A stretch of DNA of 64,000 nucleotides from Xestospongia muta (GCA_963693285.1 OY848920.1:4229135-4293134); one strand, 5' to 3'; counted from the stretch's first letter, positions 35,891-49,182 are shown. A program made the numbers and translations. The notes: generated by a model from the letters alone, not told the origin.

Positions 35891-38300
35891 AAAGACTTTA
35901 TTTCAATGTTAGGTACATACATTGTAACTTGTACTATGAAAAATAATATTTATCCATTTCAAGGAAACCAGTATGAAACATGGTACTAAATGTTTATATA
36001 TTTTTTCAAGCGGTATATACAATGTTTCTAGTATCATAATGTCATGTTAAAAATGTGCACTTTCTTACTATAGAATATTTCATGTTTCTCACATCAAATT
36101 ATAACACGTAACTTGAGTGAATAAATTATATGAATAAGAATTTATTATTAACATTGTTAAATCCAGATATACTTTACAAATATGGAATAATTATCAATAG
36201 ATTTCCATTGTCCATTATGTAGTGACAGATTTGTTATTAGATATGATAAAACATTCTCAATTAGAATTATCCATTCTGATATTATTTCAAACACCAATCT
36301 ACTTCATATCTCAACTTGTTTGCTGATTTTATTATGAAGAACACGAGGCTGTGGTTACCTTAAAACTGAGAATGCATGAGTTATAAAGTAATTTGCATTG
36401 CTTTTGATTGAATCAACAGCAAAATGTAATATTTAACAAAGTGAAGGGCAGAGTTACTAAAATAGTTATAGGTTTAACAATGTTATATAGTTGGAGCTAG
36501 AATGTAGTCATTAGTACTGAACAGAGAGCTGTTAACATATAATATTGTCATTTTTCGAAGCAAGATAGGAGTATAATATTTTATGTGCTATTCCTTCCTT
36601 TAAAAATATATACATGAATTTGTACGATTCTTCTAAAATAGCAAACTCTTTATCAGAAAGTGCCTATTGAATATTTAGTAGCAGACATGACTTATATGGC
36701 TGATGTAGTGACATAAAATGAAACTGAGGATCATCTGATGTTCATACTAAGAACAAATTTGTAGAATGAGTGTAAATTTCTTGCTTGAAAAATGCGGTAA
36801 TTTCAGGATAACTACATAAAATTTTCCGAAAAATATTTTTCCTTGACAATTCATTTGAAAATCTGAGGCTCAATAGTGTGGCTATTGGTAGGTTGATGTC
36901 CAAGAACACTATTCTTTATATCTTTATGTTGGGAATAGCCAAATGAGCTTATAGGACTGGAGCAAAGTCATTGATACTAGAAAAAACATGGCAAAAATTG
37001 ATTGAAAGTGTCTACAAAACTGTACGAGTAATCAATCTTCTACCTTTATTTGTTCATTGGTAATTCATCAAGTGCAAACATGCATTTATTCCAAAACAAA
37101 ATGTCTTCAGCACTATTAATTATTTCCTGTATACAAGGTCATAAATACAAATTAAGAAGTAATAATTTACCCATGTCAATCATTGTTCAATAGTTAAACC
37201 TTTGATTGTTCAGTACAATTTGAGAGTTTTATGAATATTACAATGGAAGGAATTCAAAAAGACTGAATGTGTTTTTAAATAATATACATTGAAGTCTTAT
37301 GATATACAATGTTTATGTGTCCATCAATTGCATTGCAATAGTATAAAAGTATGGAAGATTTAATAGTACTGAATTCCTTCACACATGGCTATAATCTAAC
37401 TCTTTCTATGGGTATCATTTCATTCTTCCGAAAGTTCTTACCTGATTTTCTAAGCTGACTGTTTGATCTCAATTTCTATAAATCCCTCTCAAAGTCTGAG
37501 TAATTTATTTTGGCTAGTGTGTTTGTTCCAAATGATTTAAGATATTTGGGGCAACCAAACTTGTCATTATGGTTAAGAAGCCATATACCTTCCTTGTAGC
37601 TGGGAGGAGACATGCTACAGAATTTAGAGCAGCACAAAAGATTCTCTTCATCCTCTAGCTACAGTAAACACAGTACCTCTCCAGAGGTGCTTTAAACCTT
37701 GAACAAGCAGATCTAATTAACTGCTGATAATCAAAGGAGGCTCTGGTGGACCTAAAATAAGCCCAAACAAATTAAAACTTTCTCATTTGTATTTCTCACA
37801 CTTTGGGAGATTGAGTATTGTAATATAAATAACACCAACAAAAAGTAAACTTTAATTTTAAATAGCTAAAATTAGTCAGCAATTACCATTAGTGCTCAAA
37901 TAAATCATAATAAATAATTATTATATAATTAATTAGTCAATTTTTTGGAGTTGTCATTTTCTTAAGCTCAAATGTCAGAAGGAAAGCAAATACTTACTTT
38001 CTTACTTCAGATGTTACTTGTAATGATTCATAGTTCAAAATGCTAAATGACTACTACCCACAGTACACAATTATCTTTTTTATGAGCTGAAGTAATTGAG
38101 GCAACTATAGTCAATTCAATATTAGCAAAGAGTTTGATTACCATTACTATTATATTGAAAAAAAAGAAGATATAACCACCATTACTATTGCTATTACTTC
38201 AAGATTTGTAATTAATTGCAACTGAGTTACCATTACAACATTTCCTTGCTCTCTATACGAAATATGTAAAAATACATGCCTTCCTTAATCAAGGACTACT
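35891..38300. other. No gene seen
   Basis: AT-rich sequence without long frames, splice-linked exons or clear repeats. Confidence 0.45.
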
Positions 38301-38538
38301 TATAGTTGTCAATAATGTACCAGCAAACTAACTACTGTGAACAATATTGTGGTGATCTGTCTAGCACGACTACTTCAAGTATTTACTAAATTAAATATAA
38401 TCTCAACAACGACTGACGGTGGATAAAACAAAACACACACATTTATATATAGAGAGAGACACATCACAATGACATCACAAAACATTACAAATAATGACAA
38501 TGTATAGATAACAAAACAATAGAGTCTCAATATACTAC

Positions 38539-39355
38539 ACTCCTCCCGACTAAATTAAACATACCGGCCAACTCTAACATATGGGCCATACCGATCTGGA
38601 GATCGACAATCACGTCTCGGAGCTATATCTTGGTTCCTGTTCTGACCAGGTGGGTCAGGTGGAGTGGTGGCTTCTTCAGGAGGTGTACCCATAGAAGTGG
38701 TATCACCTAAAGGAATATCCAGGTCTGAAGGGTCTGATCCTGTAGACTGTGGAGTTTCTACTTGACTGTTCACCCTCAGCTCACGCAAAAGATCAATATG
38801 TCTTTTCCATAATAAATAATCAGTTGTTTCAACTAAGTATATTAGAGGTCCTAGTTTTCAATAACAACAGCAGGTACCCAATCAGGGCCAGGACGCACAT
38901 TACAAGCCATTACCGACTGTCCTACAAAGAATTCTCGTTCATGAGCTTGTCGATCATGCTGAAGCTTTTGTTGAGCTTGTTTTTCTAAGACTTGAGAGGA
39001 ATAGTCTGGACGAATTAAATCCAGTCTAGTTCGAATGTGGCAATGCAGAAACAGTGATGAAGGAGATACACCAGTAGTAGCATGAAGAGTAATACGGTAG
39101 TTTAACAGAAAATTTGAGAGACGATGTTGCAGATATAGTCCACTATTAACAGTTGATTTGAGTGCCATCTTGAGAGACTGAACAAAATGTTCTGCCAGCC
39201 TGTTTGAAGCTGGGTGATAGGGAGCACATCTAATGTGTTTAATCCCATTGGATTTCAGAAAGTAAAAGAAATCTTCTGATACAAATTGTGGACCATTGTC
39301 TGTAACAACTTGCTCCGGTAGTCCAAATCTACCAAAAATGACACACAAAATTTCA
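38539..39355 (-). pseudogene. Ty3/gypsy integrase and pol 3' end (5'-truncated)
   Basis: Minus-strand fragment of a gypsy-type pol. The integrase core shows VVTDNGPQFVSEDF and later HPASNRLAEHFVQ, consistent with the second Asp and the Glu of the DDE triad (the usual NG-AE context). A one-base break occurs near 38860, after PAVVIEN, and the tail continues to a stop at about 38555 with a proline-rich C-terminus. A purine-rich tract (38549-38540 on the minus strand, CGGGAGGAG) followed by TG at 38539 could be the polypurine tract and the 3' LTR edge. The left LTR limit is not defined. On the 5' side the fragment stops where the satellite array begins. Confidence 0.82.
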
Positions 39356-39479
39356 ATATAATAGTTGGTAAGTATGATATAATGTAGTGTAAATTCTAAA
39401 CCTATTTCAACCCAATGTTTTCATTTTATTTCCTTTCTTCATATTTATGATGATGTGATTACTTATGATCTAAATGTGT

Positions 39480-39830
39480 TAAATCAGTTTTGATGGTTAA
39501 TTTCTAAACTTTTCACTTTCAAAAAGCTCTAAACAGTTTATTTTAGAGTTTTAGCCTATTTAGACTAATTTATCCAAAGTTTTAAGACAAATAAACTTAC
39601 TAAACTCTTTAGATCAGCTTATTTAAGCAGTTTTGATAGTTAATTTCTAAATTTTTTTAACTTTCAAAAGCTCTAAACAATTTATTTTAGAGTTTTAACC
39701 TATTTAGACTAATTTATCCAAAGATTTAAGACAGATAAACTTACTAAACTCTTTAGATCGGTTTATTTAAGCAGTTTTGATAGTTAATTTTTAAACTTTT
39801 TTAACTTTCAAAAAGCTCTAAACAGTAAGT
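39480..39830. repeat. Second satellite type, left block (also 43023-43275)
   Basis: About 143-bp unit containing CTTTCAAAAAGCTCTAAACA and TTTATCCAAAG..TTAAGACA, present about 2.4 times here and about 1.7 times at 43023-43275. Both blocks follow the same type-1 unit variant, so the mixed block was itself duplicated. Confidence 0.85.
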
Positions 39831-41463
39831 GTGATATAATGTAGTGTAAATTCTAAACACGTTTCAACTCAATGTTTTCATTTTATTTCCTTTTTTTCAT
39901 ATTTATGATACTGTGACTGCTTGTGTTCTGAATGTCTCCTTTACAATATAATAGTTGGTAAGTGTGATATAATGTAGTGTAAATTCTAAACATATTTCAA
40001 CCTAATGTTTTCATTTTATTTCTTTTTTTTAAATTTATGATGCTGTGATTACTTATGATCTAAATATGTCACTTACAATATAATAGTTGGTAAGTGTGAT
40101 ATAATTTAGTATAAATTGTATATCAATCCAATGATTTCATTTTAATTAATAAATTGTTTATTTCCATGTTTATTATGCTGTGACTACTAGTGATCTAAGT
40201 GTGTCCTTTACAATATAATAGTTGGTAAGTATGATAAAATGTAGTGTAAATTTTAAGCGTATTTCAATGCATGGTTTTCATTTTATTTACATTATTGTTT
40301 CCAATATTTATGATGCTATTATTATTTATTCTATTATTTTCCTTTCAATATTTATGACGCTGTGATTACTTGTGATCTGAATCTGTCATTTACAATATCA
40401 TTGTTGGTAAGTGTAATATAATCTAGTATAAATTTTAAGTGTATTTCTATCAAATTTTTTCATTTTATTTACTTTATTGTTTCTTTCCATGTTTATGATG
40501 CTGTGACTACTTATAATGTGAATGTGTCCTTTATGATATAATAGTTGGTAAGTGTGATATAATGTAGTGTTATTTCTAAAGGTATTCAACCCAATGTTTT
40601 CATTTTATTTCCTTTTTTTCATATTTATGATGCTGTGATTACTTATGATCTAAATGTATCATTTTTGATATAATAATTGGTAGGTGTGATATAATGTAGT
40701 ATAAATTCCAAGTGTATTTAAACCAATCTTTTAATTTTTACTCAGTTATTTTTTTTACCATATTTATAATACTGGGACTACTTGTGATCTGAATGTGTCC
40801 TTTACAATATAATAGTTGGTAAATGTAATATAATGTAGTATGAATTCTAAATGTATTTCAATCCAATGTTTTCATTTTAATAAATCTATTGTTTTTCTTT
40901 CCATATTATGGTACTGTGACCACTTGTGATCTGAATGTGTCCTTTACAATATAATAGTTGGTAAATGTGATATAATGTAGTATAAATTCTAAGTGTATTT
41001 CAATCCAATGTCTTCATTTTAATAAATCTACTTATGGTACTGTGACCATTTGTGATCTGAAGATCTCCTTTACAATATAATAGTTGGTAAGTGTGAAATA
41101 ATGTAGTGTAACTTCTAAACGTATTTCAACCCAATGTTTTCATTTTATTTGCTTTTTTTAAATTTATGATGCTGTGATAACTTATGATCTAAATGTGTCA
41201 TTTAGAATATAATAGTTGGTAAGTGTGATATAATGTAGTATAAATTCCAAGTGTATTTAAACCAATCTTTTCATTTTTACTCAATTATTTTTCTTTCCAT
41301 ATTTATAATACTGTGACTACTTGTGATCTGAATGTGTCCTTTACAATATAATATATGATAAAAGTGATATAATGTAGTATGAATTCTAAGCGTATTTCAA
41401 TCCAATGTTTTCATTATAATTAATCTATTGTTTTTCTTTCCATATTTATGGTACTGTGACTAC

Positions 41464-42037
41464 TAGTGTTGTAATTGTTTAACAATAACTAAAACTAAAA
41501 CCATTTTTGTAAAAGGGAAAACATTATTGTTAACAATAACAAAACTATAACTAAAATTAGTTAGAAATCATTAACAAACAATAACTAAAAAAAATTGTAG
41601 CTCTATACTAGTAAAATAAGAAAAAATTATTAACACGTTGATGTGTAAACAAGGTGCATAGACCTATTGAATGGTCAAAGAACTTTTACAATACCACGAG
41701 TCATCACCTGACTTGCCTGTTTATATGAGGATTTATTTGTTTTGTTCAAAAGGAGAAGAACATTATAAAGGAAAAAGAGTCAGCTTTGGCGAAGTCAAAA
41801 AGGTCCCAATGTAATTTTACTTAAACATTTGACAATGTACATTTGGCACTTAAATGTTACCCATAAAAATAGACTTTCATCAATAGCAATAACAAAAATT
41901 TAATTCACTAACAATAACTAAAGCAAATACTCACATCAATTTTGTGAACAATCAATAACAAAAACTAAAATTCAAACAAATTTTGTACAATAACAATAAC
42001 AGTAACTAAATACAAATTCAATACTTTTACAACACTA
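41464..42037. mobile_element. hAT-type MITE inside the satellite array
   Basis: 574-bp insertion bounded by TAGTGTTGTAA and TTACAACACTA (11-bp inverted repeats) and by imperfect 8-bp direct repeats GTGACTAC (41456-41463) and GTGACCGC (42038-42045). The flanks rejoin as one normal satellite unit. The interior is AACAATAACTAAAA-rich and has no transposase. The inverted repeats differ from those of the 8698-9160 MITE. Confidence 0.8.
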
Positions 42038-44892
42038 GTGACCGCTTGTGATCTGAACATCTCCTTTACAATATAATAGTTGGTAAGTGTGATATAATGT
42101 AGTATAAATTCCAAGTGAATTTAAATCAATCTTTTCATTTTTACTTTGTTATTTTTCTTTCCATATTTACAATGCTGTGACTACTTGTGATCTGAATGTG
42201 TCCTTTACAAATAATAGTTGGCAAGTGTGATATGATGTAGTATAAATTTTAAGTGTATTTCAATCCAATGTTTTTATTTTAATGAATTTATTTTTTTTTC
42301 CATATTTAGGATACTGTGACCGCTTGTGATCTGAACATCTCCTTTACAATATAATAGTTGGTAAGTGTGATATAATGTAGTATGAATTCTAAGTGTATTT
42401 CAATCCAAAGTTTTCATTTTAATAAATCTATTGTTTTTCTTTACATATTTATAGTAGTGTTGCCACTTGTGATCTGAACGTCTCCTTTACAATATAATAG
42501 TTGGTAAGTGTGATATAATGTAGTGTAAATTCTAAACCTATTTCAGCCCAATGTTTTCATTTTGTTTCCTTCTTTTCATATTTATGATGCTGTGACTACC
42601 TGTGATCTGAATGTGTCCTTTACAAATAATAGTTGGTAAGCGTGATATAATGTAGTATAAATTCCAAGTGTATTTAAACCAATCTTTTCATTTTTACTCT
42701 GTTATTTTTCTTTCCACATTTATGATACTGTGACCGCTTGTGATCTGAACATCTCCTTTACAATATAATAGTTGGTAAATGTGATATAATGTTGTGTAAA
42801 TTCTAAGTGTATTTAAACCAATCTTTTCATTTTTACTCTGTTATTTTTCTTTCCATATTTATAATGTTGTGACTACCTGTGATCTGAATGTGTCCTTTAC
42901 AAATAATAGTTGGTAAGTGTGATATAATGTAGTATAAATTCTAAACCTATTTCAACCCAATGTTTTCATTTTATTTCCTTTCTTCATATTTATGATGCTG
43001 TGAATACTTATGATCTAAATGTGTTAAAACAGTTTTGATGGTTAATTTCTAAACTTTTCACTTTCAAAAAGCTCTAAACAGTTTATTTTAGAGTTTTAAC
43101 CTATTTATATTAATTTATCCAAAGATTTAAGACAAATAAACTTACTAAACTCTTTAGATTGCTTATTTAAGCAGTTTTGATAGTTAATTTCTAATCTTTT
43201 TTAACTTTCAAAAAGCTCTAAACAATTTATTTTAGAGTTTTAACCTATTTAGACTAATTTATCCAAAGATTTAAGATATATAGTTGGTAAATGTGATATA
43301 ATGTAGTGTAAATTCTAAACATATTTCAACCCAATGTTTTCATTTTGCTTCCTTTTTTGTCATATTTATGATGCTATGATTACTTATGATCTAAAAGTGT
43401 CATTTACAATATAATAGTTGGTAAGTGTGATATAATGTAGCATTAATTCCAAGTATATTTAAACCAATCTTTTCATATTTACTCTGTTATTTTTCTTTCC
43501 ATAATTATTTATAATGCTGTGACTACTTGTGATCTGAATCTGTCCTTTACAATATAATAGTTGGTAAGTGTGATACAATGTAGTATAAATTTTAAGTGTA
43601 TTTCAATCCAATGTTTTCATTTTAATTAATCAATTGTTTCTTTTCATGTTTATGATGCTGTGACTACTTATGATCTAAATGTGTCCTTTACAATATAATA
43701 GTTGGTAAATGTGACATAATGTAGTATAAATTCTAAGTGTATTTCAATCCAATGTTTTCATTTTAATAAATCTATTGCTTTTCTTTCCATATTTATGGTA
43801 CTTTGACCACTTGTGATCTGAACGTCTACTTTACAATATCATAGTTAGTAAGTATGATATAATGTAGTGTAAATTCTAAACGTATTTCAACCCAATGTTT
43901 AAATTTTTTCCTTTTTTTAAATTTATGATGCTGTGATTACTTATGATCTAAATGTGTCATTTACAATAATAATAGTTGGTAAGTGTGATATAATGTAGTA
44001 TAAATTCCAAGTGTATTTAAACCAATCTTTTCATTTTTACTCAATTATTTTCTTTCCATATTTATTATGCTGTCACTACTTGTGATCTGAATATGTCCTT
44101 TACAATATAATAGTTGGTAAATGTGATATAATGTAGTATAAATTCTAAGTGTATTTCAATCCAATGTTCATCATTGGTAAATGTGATATAATGTAGTATA
44201 AATTCTTAGTGTATTTCAATCCAATGTTCATCATTTTAATAAATCTATTGTTTTTCTTTCCATATTTATGATACTGTGACCGCTTGTGATCTGAACATCT
44301 CCTTTACAACATAATAGTTGGTAATTGTGATACAATGTAGTGTAAATTCTAAACATATTTTTCATTTTATTTCCTTTTTTCATATTTATGATACCGTAAT
44401 TACTTGTGATCTAAAGGTGTCATTTACAATTATAATAGTTGGTAAGTGTGCTATAATGTAGTATAAATTCCAAGTGTATTTCTATCCAATGTTTTGATTT
44501 TACTTACTATATTGTTTTTTTTTCACTATTTATAATGCTGTCATGACTTGTGATCTGAATGTGTCATTTACAATAATATTGTAAATATTACAACTATTAT
44601 ATTATAATAGTTGTAAGTGTGATATAATACAGTATAAATTCTAAGTGTGATATAATGCAGTATAAATTCTAAGTGTGATATAATATACTATAAATTCCAA
44701 TAAATTCAATTGTTATAGGATGTTTGAGATCATTTATAAAGTCACTCATACTAGGATTAGCAGATATTTGTACAGAAATATTAGGAAATTTAAGAGCAAT
44801 GACTGAACAAAATTATCAGAATCTTTCCTGTTAATTTATTTCAGATAAAATGCAGAAAAAATAAATTATACGTAGTTTGCAATTATTTTTTC

Positions 44893-46290
44893 ATCTATGT
44901 CTTGCACCAATGCTTACTACAGGAGGAGTACATCTTGCTGTTATTTTCAACCCATGAACCATTTCATTAGGGAATCCTGATAACTTTAATGTATTTTCTG
45001 TATAAATACCTCTTCTGGCTCCTTCTTCCTGTTCTCTAGATAAAGATACCTTAGTAGCAAAATGAAATGGAAAGTTGTCTTCTTCATTACAAATTTAGAC
45101 ATAAATTTTACAATTATCTATAAAAATTATAGCAAATATAAATGATGAAATAATCTTTTAAAGTCAAAAACATTTGTTACATTAGAAAATGCAGTATCTT
45201 GAACAATAGTGAATCGTGTCACCCATTTTCTCATATTTTCTTTTTTGTAGAAGATATAATCTCAATAGTTACAGTTGGGAAGTTCAGTATCTGTATAAAG
45301 AAAGTATTGTGTATAATTAATATGCTGGGTTTGTTTCAGTTTATATTTTAACACAAAGTATGTAATTCCTGACTCACCAGAATTGTTCTAAACATTTTAT
45401 TCCTTACATGTATAAGTGATGAATATATACTTACTAGTTGCATAATGATATCCAATTGCACCACCAACTGCACCTCCTAGAACTATTCCTGCTGGACCCA
45501 ATCTGGCACCATTAATTGCACTATCCAGACCTATTCTTCCTAGGAACAATATGGCACTACCAACTGCAACTCCTACAAGTCCTCCTATTGTGGCACCACC
45601 AACTGTAGCACAAAGTACTATACCAAGCAATGAAAATTCTATAACATGTATAGTGCCATATTGTGAACCAGGACAAAATGATCCTCCTGGTAGGTATTCA
45701 AACTTGAAGGGTGGACCAGATTTAGCAACAACAAAACTAAGATATTTGCTTGTTTCTCATCAGTAATGTTAACATAATGTTCTAGTTGAACTGTGACAGG
45801 TCTATTGAACTGAGATGAGCTAGATATTGATATATGACACACTCCACTGACAAGTTGGCTATTTTCAGAAAACTCAAATATTCCACCCCACAATCCATTA
45901 GCAGTAATTTTGTATGAAGCATTTACTGGTATCATAACTTGTGCAGGTATTAAAAGTTTTAGCCCACATTCCTTAACCGATAACTGTTGATCTTTAGTAG
46001 CACTGTACTTGGAACAGCTCTTTCCTACTATCATCATTTCTTTTAATAGACCTGTGTAATAATAAGTATACATATACTAATAATGATAGTTTAATAACAA
46101 CAACATAAATCAGTACAAGATTACTGACAATATTTTCTTTCAGTTGAGTTGATTGTTCCCTCGCTAGCTGCAACTTTTGTAGCTCAAAATCTTTAGTTTC
46201 ACTATGTAGCATCATTCCTGTTGCTCCTAATAACATACAAAAATAAGAGGATAAAGAATAATGTAGATACTGGTACAACAAGGTTAGGAA
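44893..46290 (-). pseudogene. Broken ZU5-like / glycine-zipper membrane gene
   Basis: Exons on the minus strand: a coiled-coil exon about 46229-46130 (KDFELQKLQLAREQSTQLKE); a ZU5-like exon starting at about 46041 (KECGLKLLIPAQVMIP, PVTVQLEHYVNITDE, then after a shift FEYLPGGSFCPGS); a glycine-rich hydrophobic stretch ending near 45433 (GGATIGGLVGVAVG, GGAVGGAIG; donor A|GTAAGTA). A later stretch about 45295-44893 is coding-like (TVTIEIISS, KWVTRFTIVQDTAF, DNFPFHFATKVSLS, stop at 44895-44893). Breaks: an indel near 45750, an indel near 45240 and an in-frame TAA near 45115. GxxxG-rich helices pack tightly in membranes and occur in channel- or pore-like proteins; that role is inference. It is related to gene D through the ZU5-like region. 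Confidence 0.6.
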
Positions 46291-48297
46291 ACATGATCAG
46301 TCTTGCCTATTCACACAGCTCATAAAATGTACAACAGCAATAAACTAGATCAGAGTTAAGACCAAAGAAATTACAAACAAATTACCATCTCAATAGCAAT
46401 ATCTATGAATTCAAGCATAGATAGGCAATGGCTTATTAAATAACAGTCTTTAAATCTAGTCAAAAGTTCCCTAAGTGTTAATAACCTTCAGTCATTAAGC
46501 AACATAGCTACACAGCAACCTTTATTGGAACTGAGAAAGACAATAAATAACTTTGAAGCAAAGGGATAGCTAAAAAACTAGTTACCTATATCTGAATAAT
46601 AATAATCCTCGAAGTACTAAATATATACTCGGAAGTGTAAACTGCATAATTTATTTATTTATTCAATGATATATTTGATAACAACTATCAACTTTATAAT
46701 GAAAGGAGTATCCACACCTGAACATACAGAGTACTGTCACATGATTGTGAAATGATGACTTTATCTTCAATAGAAACTGATGATGCTTAATATATAAGCA
46801 TGACTTCCTATGCCAACACTTTTATTAATCCTTTCATTACAAAACAATTAATACAAGTGAATAATGTAATCTTTCTTTACACTTATCTGTCAATTTATAT
46901 GCAACTGTTCTTAATGATGTTTAATTGAGAAGTTTGTTAAAAGTACCGTACAAAGTCCATAGTGATGTATATTGACCCAAATAATTTGTATTACTTTATA
47001 TAAAATGTTCCTTTGCTGAATATAATCAAAAGTCCCTGAAGTGATCAAATCCTTTGGTATAGTTTATACAATGGACAGATAATATTCATTTGACTACAAT
47101 CAAAGTATAATAATATTCATTAGTTTATTATGTATTCACAAAAGGTTCTTTACATGTAGACTCAAGTGACAAAACAACAACCATAAATCAATAGTTCTAA
47201 TAAGATTTACTAATGAAGGACAAAATAATTTTAAATTGTCTGATATAGTATACACATACTGTATGTCAACAAGTATATGACCATTCACTCCTCTATCTCT
47301 TTCTCTCTTTCTTGATCTCTCTCTGACACACACACACACATACTATAGCTCTCTTACTCTCACTGGTAGCATGATTATTAGTATTGGTGATGCATATGTT
47401 GATATTTCCACAGCTACAGAGAATACTTCAATTAATTGGAAAAAAAGTGTATATAACTACATTATAATTGTTGTTGTTAGACACTAACATATATAAATTA
47501 TTTTGAGTATCTGCTTTTTGAAACAACTGCAAGTCAATACATTTTTGGTAAATCTGTCAATGTGCACATACATGTATAGTATGATAATGAATTTCTTGTT
47601 AAAAACAACAAATTACTATATATAATGAAGTGGCTTGTTAACTACACAGAAACTCAGGTCTTGTCATATTAATTTATAAGGCAACACTCCTAGAATGGGA
47701 GGATGTATTTGTATATGCAAATAACTGGATCTTAGCTAATTAACATAAAACAATATAATTATCTAAACAATATAAGGTTTTAGAGCAGTTGTCATCAATC
47801 AACCCTCACCTGGACACTGAGTGTGAGGATTTAGTTAAACTAGAGTACATTACAATAAATATAACAGACATATTATATGCTATTAATAAAAATGACAAAT
47901 CATATCATATTATAAGATGTGGGAAGGTTATCAAAATCTCGAAATCAACCAAATGAGTACAGAGAACTATATTTACATTGCTCACATTACAAGTAATATA
48001 GGACATAAGTTGGAAGATATACTTCAACAGAAATTAAAATTTCACTGATTATATAAATATATATATATAGATTTATTGTTCTACATAAATAAGAACAAGA
48101 GAGGGTGAACTTGTCAAATGTTGACCCAAGAAGGAGGAATAGGCTTGTACCAAAGACAGTTCACTTGGCTCTACCTGACTTAATACAGTGTATGAACATC
48201 TTCGGTGTATTGAGAGCGTGCACTGACGTCATCAGCAATAAACCACATCCCTGCTGCCATCATGCAAGGCAAAAAAGAGGCAGAAGCACTAGTGAAG
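46291..48297. other. No gene seen
   Basis: AT-rich with simple CT/CA runs at about 47285-47340. About 46960-47180 is a distant relative of the 33.3/35.6-kb duplication. A TA-rich run lies at about 48052-48070. Confidence 0.4.
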
Positions 48298-48377
48298 ATG
48301 GTTCATTCGTGTTGTGTTGTGGGATGCACTAACAGGCAGGGGAAGGGAAGAGACCTTTCATTCCATATATACCCAAA
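48298..48377 (+). CDS. THAP-type zinc-finger first exon (isolated)
   Basis: ATG at 48298 begins MVHSCCVVGCTNRQGKGRDL and continues SFHIYPK. C-x(2-4)-C followed by LSFH-PK is the start of a THAP DNA-binding domain. The frame meets a donor AA|GTAAGC at 48378. No following THAP exon was found, so this is probably a piece of a THAP-bearing element or a dead gene. Confidence 0.6.
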
Positions 48378-48499
48378 GTAAGCAATAATGACAGTTAGAT
48401 AGCTAAGTTTTTAATAGTGCTATATATATAATATTATTATGATATATATTATCAATTCTCTTCGTTAACTCAGGTCATAGAAAAACAAGGAGATCATGT

Positions 48500-49182
48500 T
48501 CATTTGTAGATTCAAAAGCAGATAGCATCACTACTGTGTGTAGTTTAAACTTAATTGATATGTTATACACATTTCTATCTTAGATCTATGTCTGAAAAAC
48601 CAGAAGTGTCAATTCTTCATAAGCTGCTCCAAAAAAGATAAACAAATCATGTCTACTTTGAAGAAAAAAGAAGTGATTAAGTAACACATTGAATTAATGT
48701 GTGAAATTATTGTATTTCTCTGCAGTTACAGAAAGTCAAGAAATGATTGCAAGACAACAAAAAATGAAAAGTTCATTAAATCTTCAACTGATAGAAAAAA
48801 ATGAGATGATTAAAGAATAAGAAGCACAATTAAAAGGTATTTAATATCATTAAAGATAATAATTCAATGTTTCATGTTCTTGAACTATCAATATAAAGTA
48901 TGACAATGTTGGTCATTAAGAACTAAGATACTATACATAGTTTACTATAATTTTTTTTCTTTTTTTATCTACTACAAAGTGTTACATGTAACAAGAAGAA
49001 AAATGTAACCTGATATGATGTCTGGGTATACGCTAGAAGCAGGTACAATCAGTTCATTTACCATTATATATACCATGCAAATAAATTTAAAAAATTACAA
49101 ATTGTAACATGGTTTGTCCCTTGCATAAATGGAGGATCAGATACATTATATAAAAAAGCTGCAAGCATTCTGTTACTTGGGA
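48500..49182 (+). pseudogene. Decayed partial copy of gene B (exons 3-6 region)
   Basis: 48500-48540 matches gene B at about 53700-53740 (GATTCAAAAG.AGATAGCATC). It then jumps to the sequence at about 54184 (GTAGTTTAAACTTAATTGAT) and continues through homologues of exons 4, 5 and 6 and part of the next intron (to about 54840 in gene B). Deletion of about 450 bp joins two TGTGT motifs, suggesting microhomology. The copy has a TAA in the coiled-coil exon (AAAGAATAAG versus AAAGAATTAG), a lost base in the lysine run of exon 4 and other changes. It is not functional. Confidence 0.88.

Larger units (their letters stand above)
39361..44700 (+). repeat. Satellite array, about 125-145 bp unit
   Basis: Roughly 27-30 diverged units anchored on CAATATAATAGTTGGTAAGT (for example 39361, 39951, 40083, 40218, 40541, 40812, 40954, 41080, 41212, 42075, 42354, 42497, 42768, 43415, 43555, 43972, 44110, 44436). 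Units continue through GATATAATGTAGTATAAATT and TTGTGATCTGAATGTGTCCT. Some units have T-rich or A-rich indels. The array contains a second repeat type and a MITE, listed separately. No coding frame. Confidence 0.93.

Noticed and set aside
39361..44700. CRISPR-like regular repeats
   Set aside because: Units are over 120 bp, diverged throughout, with no short constant repeat and variable spacer, in a eukaryotic context.
47136..47339. Basic Arg/Glu-rich minus-strand frame
   Set aside because: Derived from a CT/CA simple-sequence tract.
48105..48332. 75-codon plus-strand frame before the THAP exon
   Set aside because: It overlaps the THAP exon in another frame and shows no family features.
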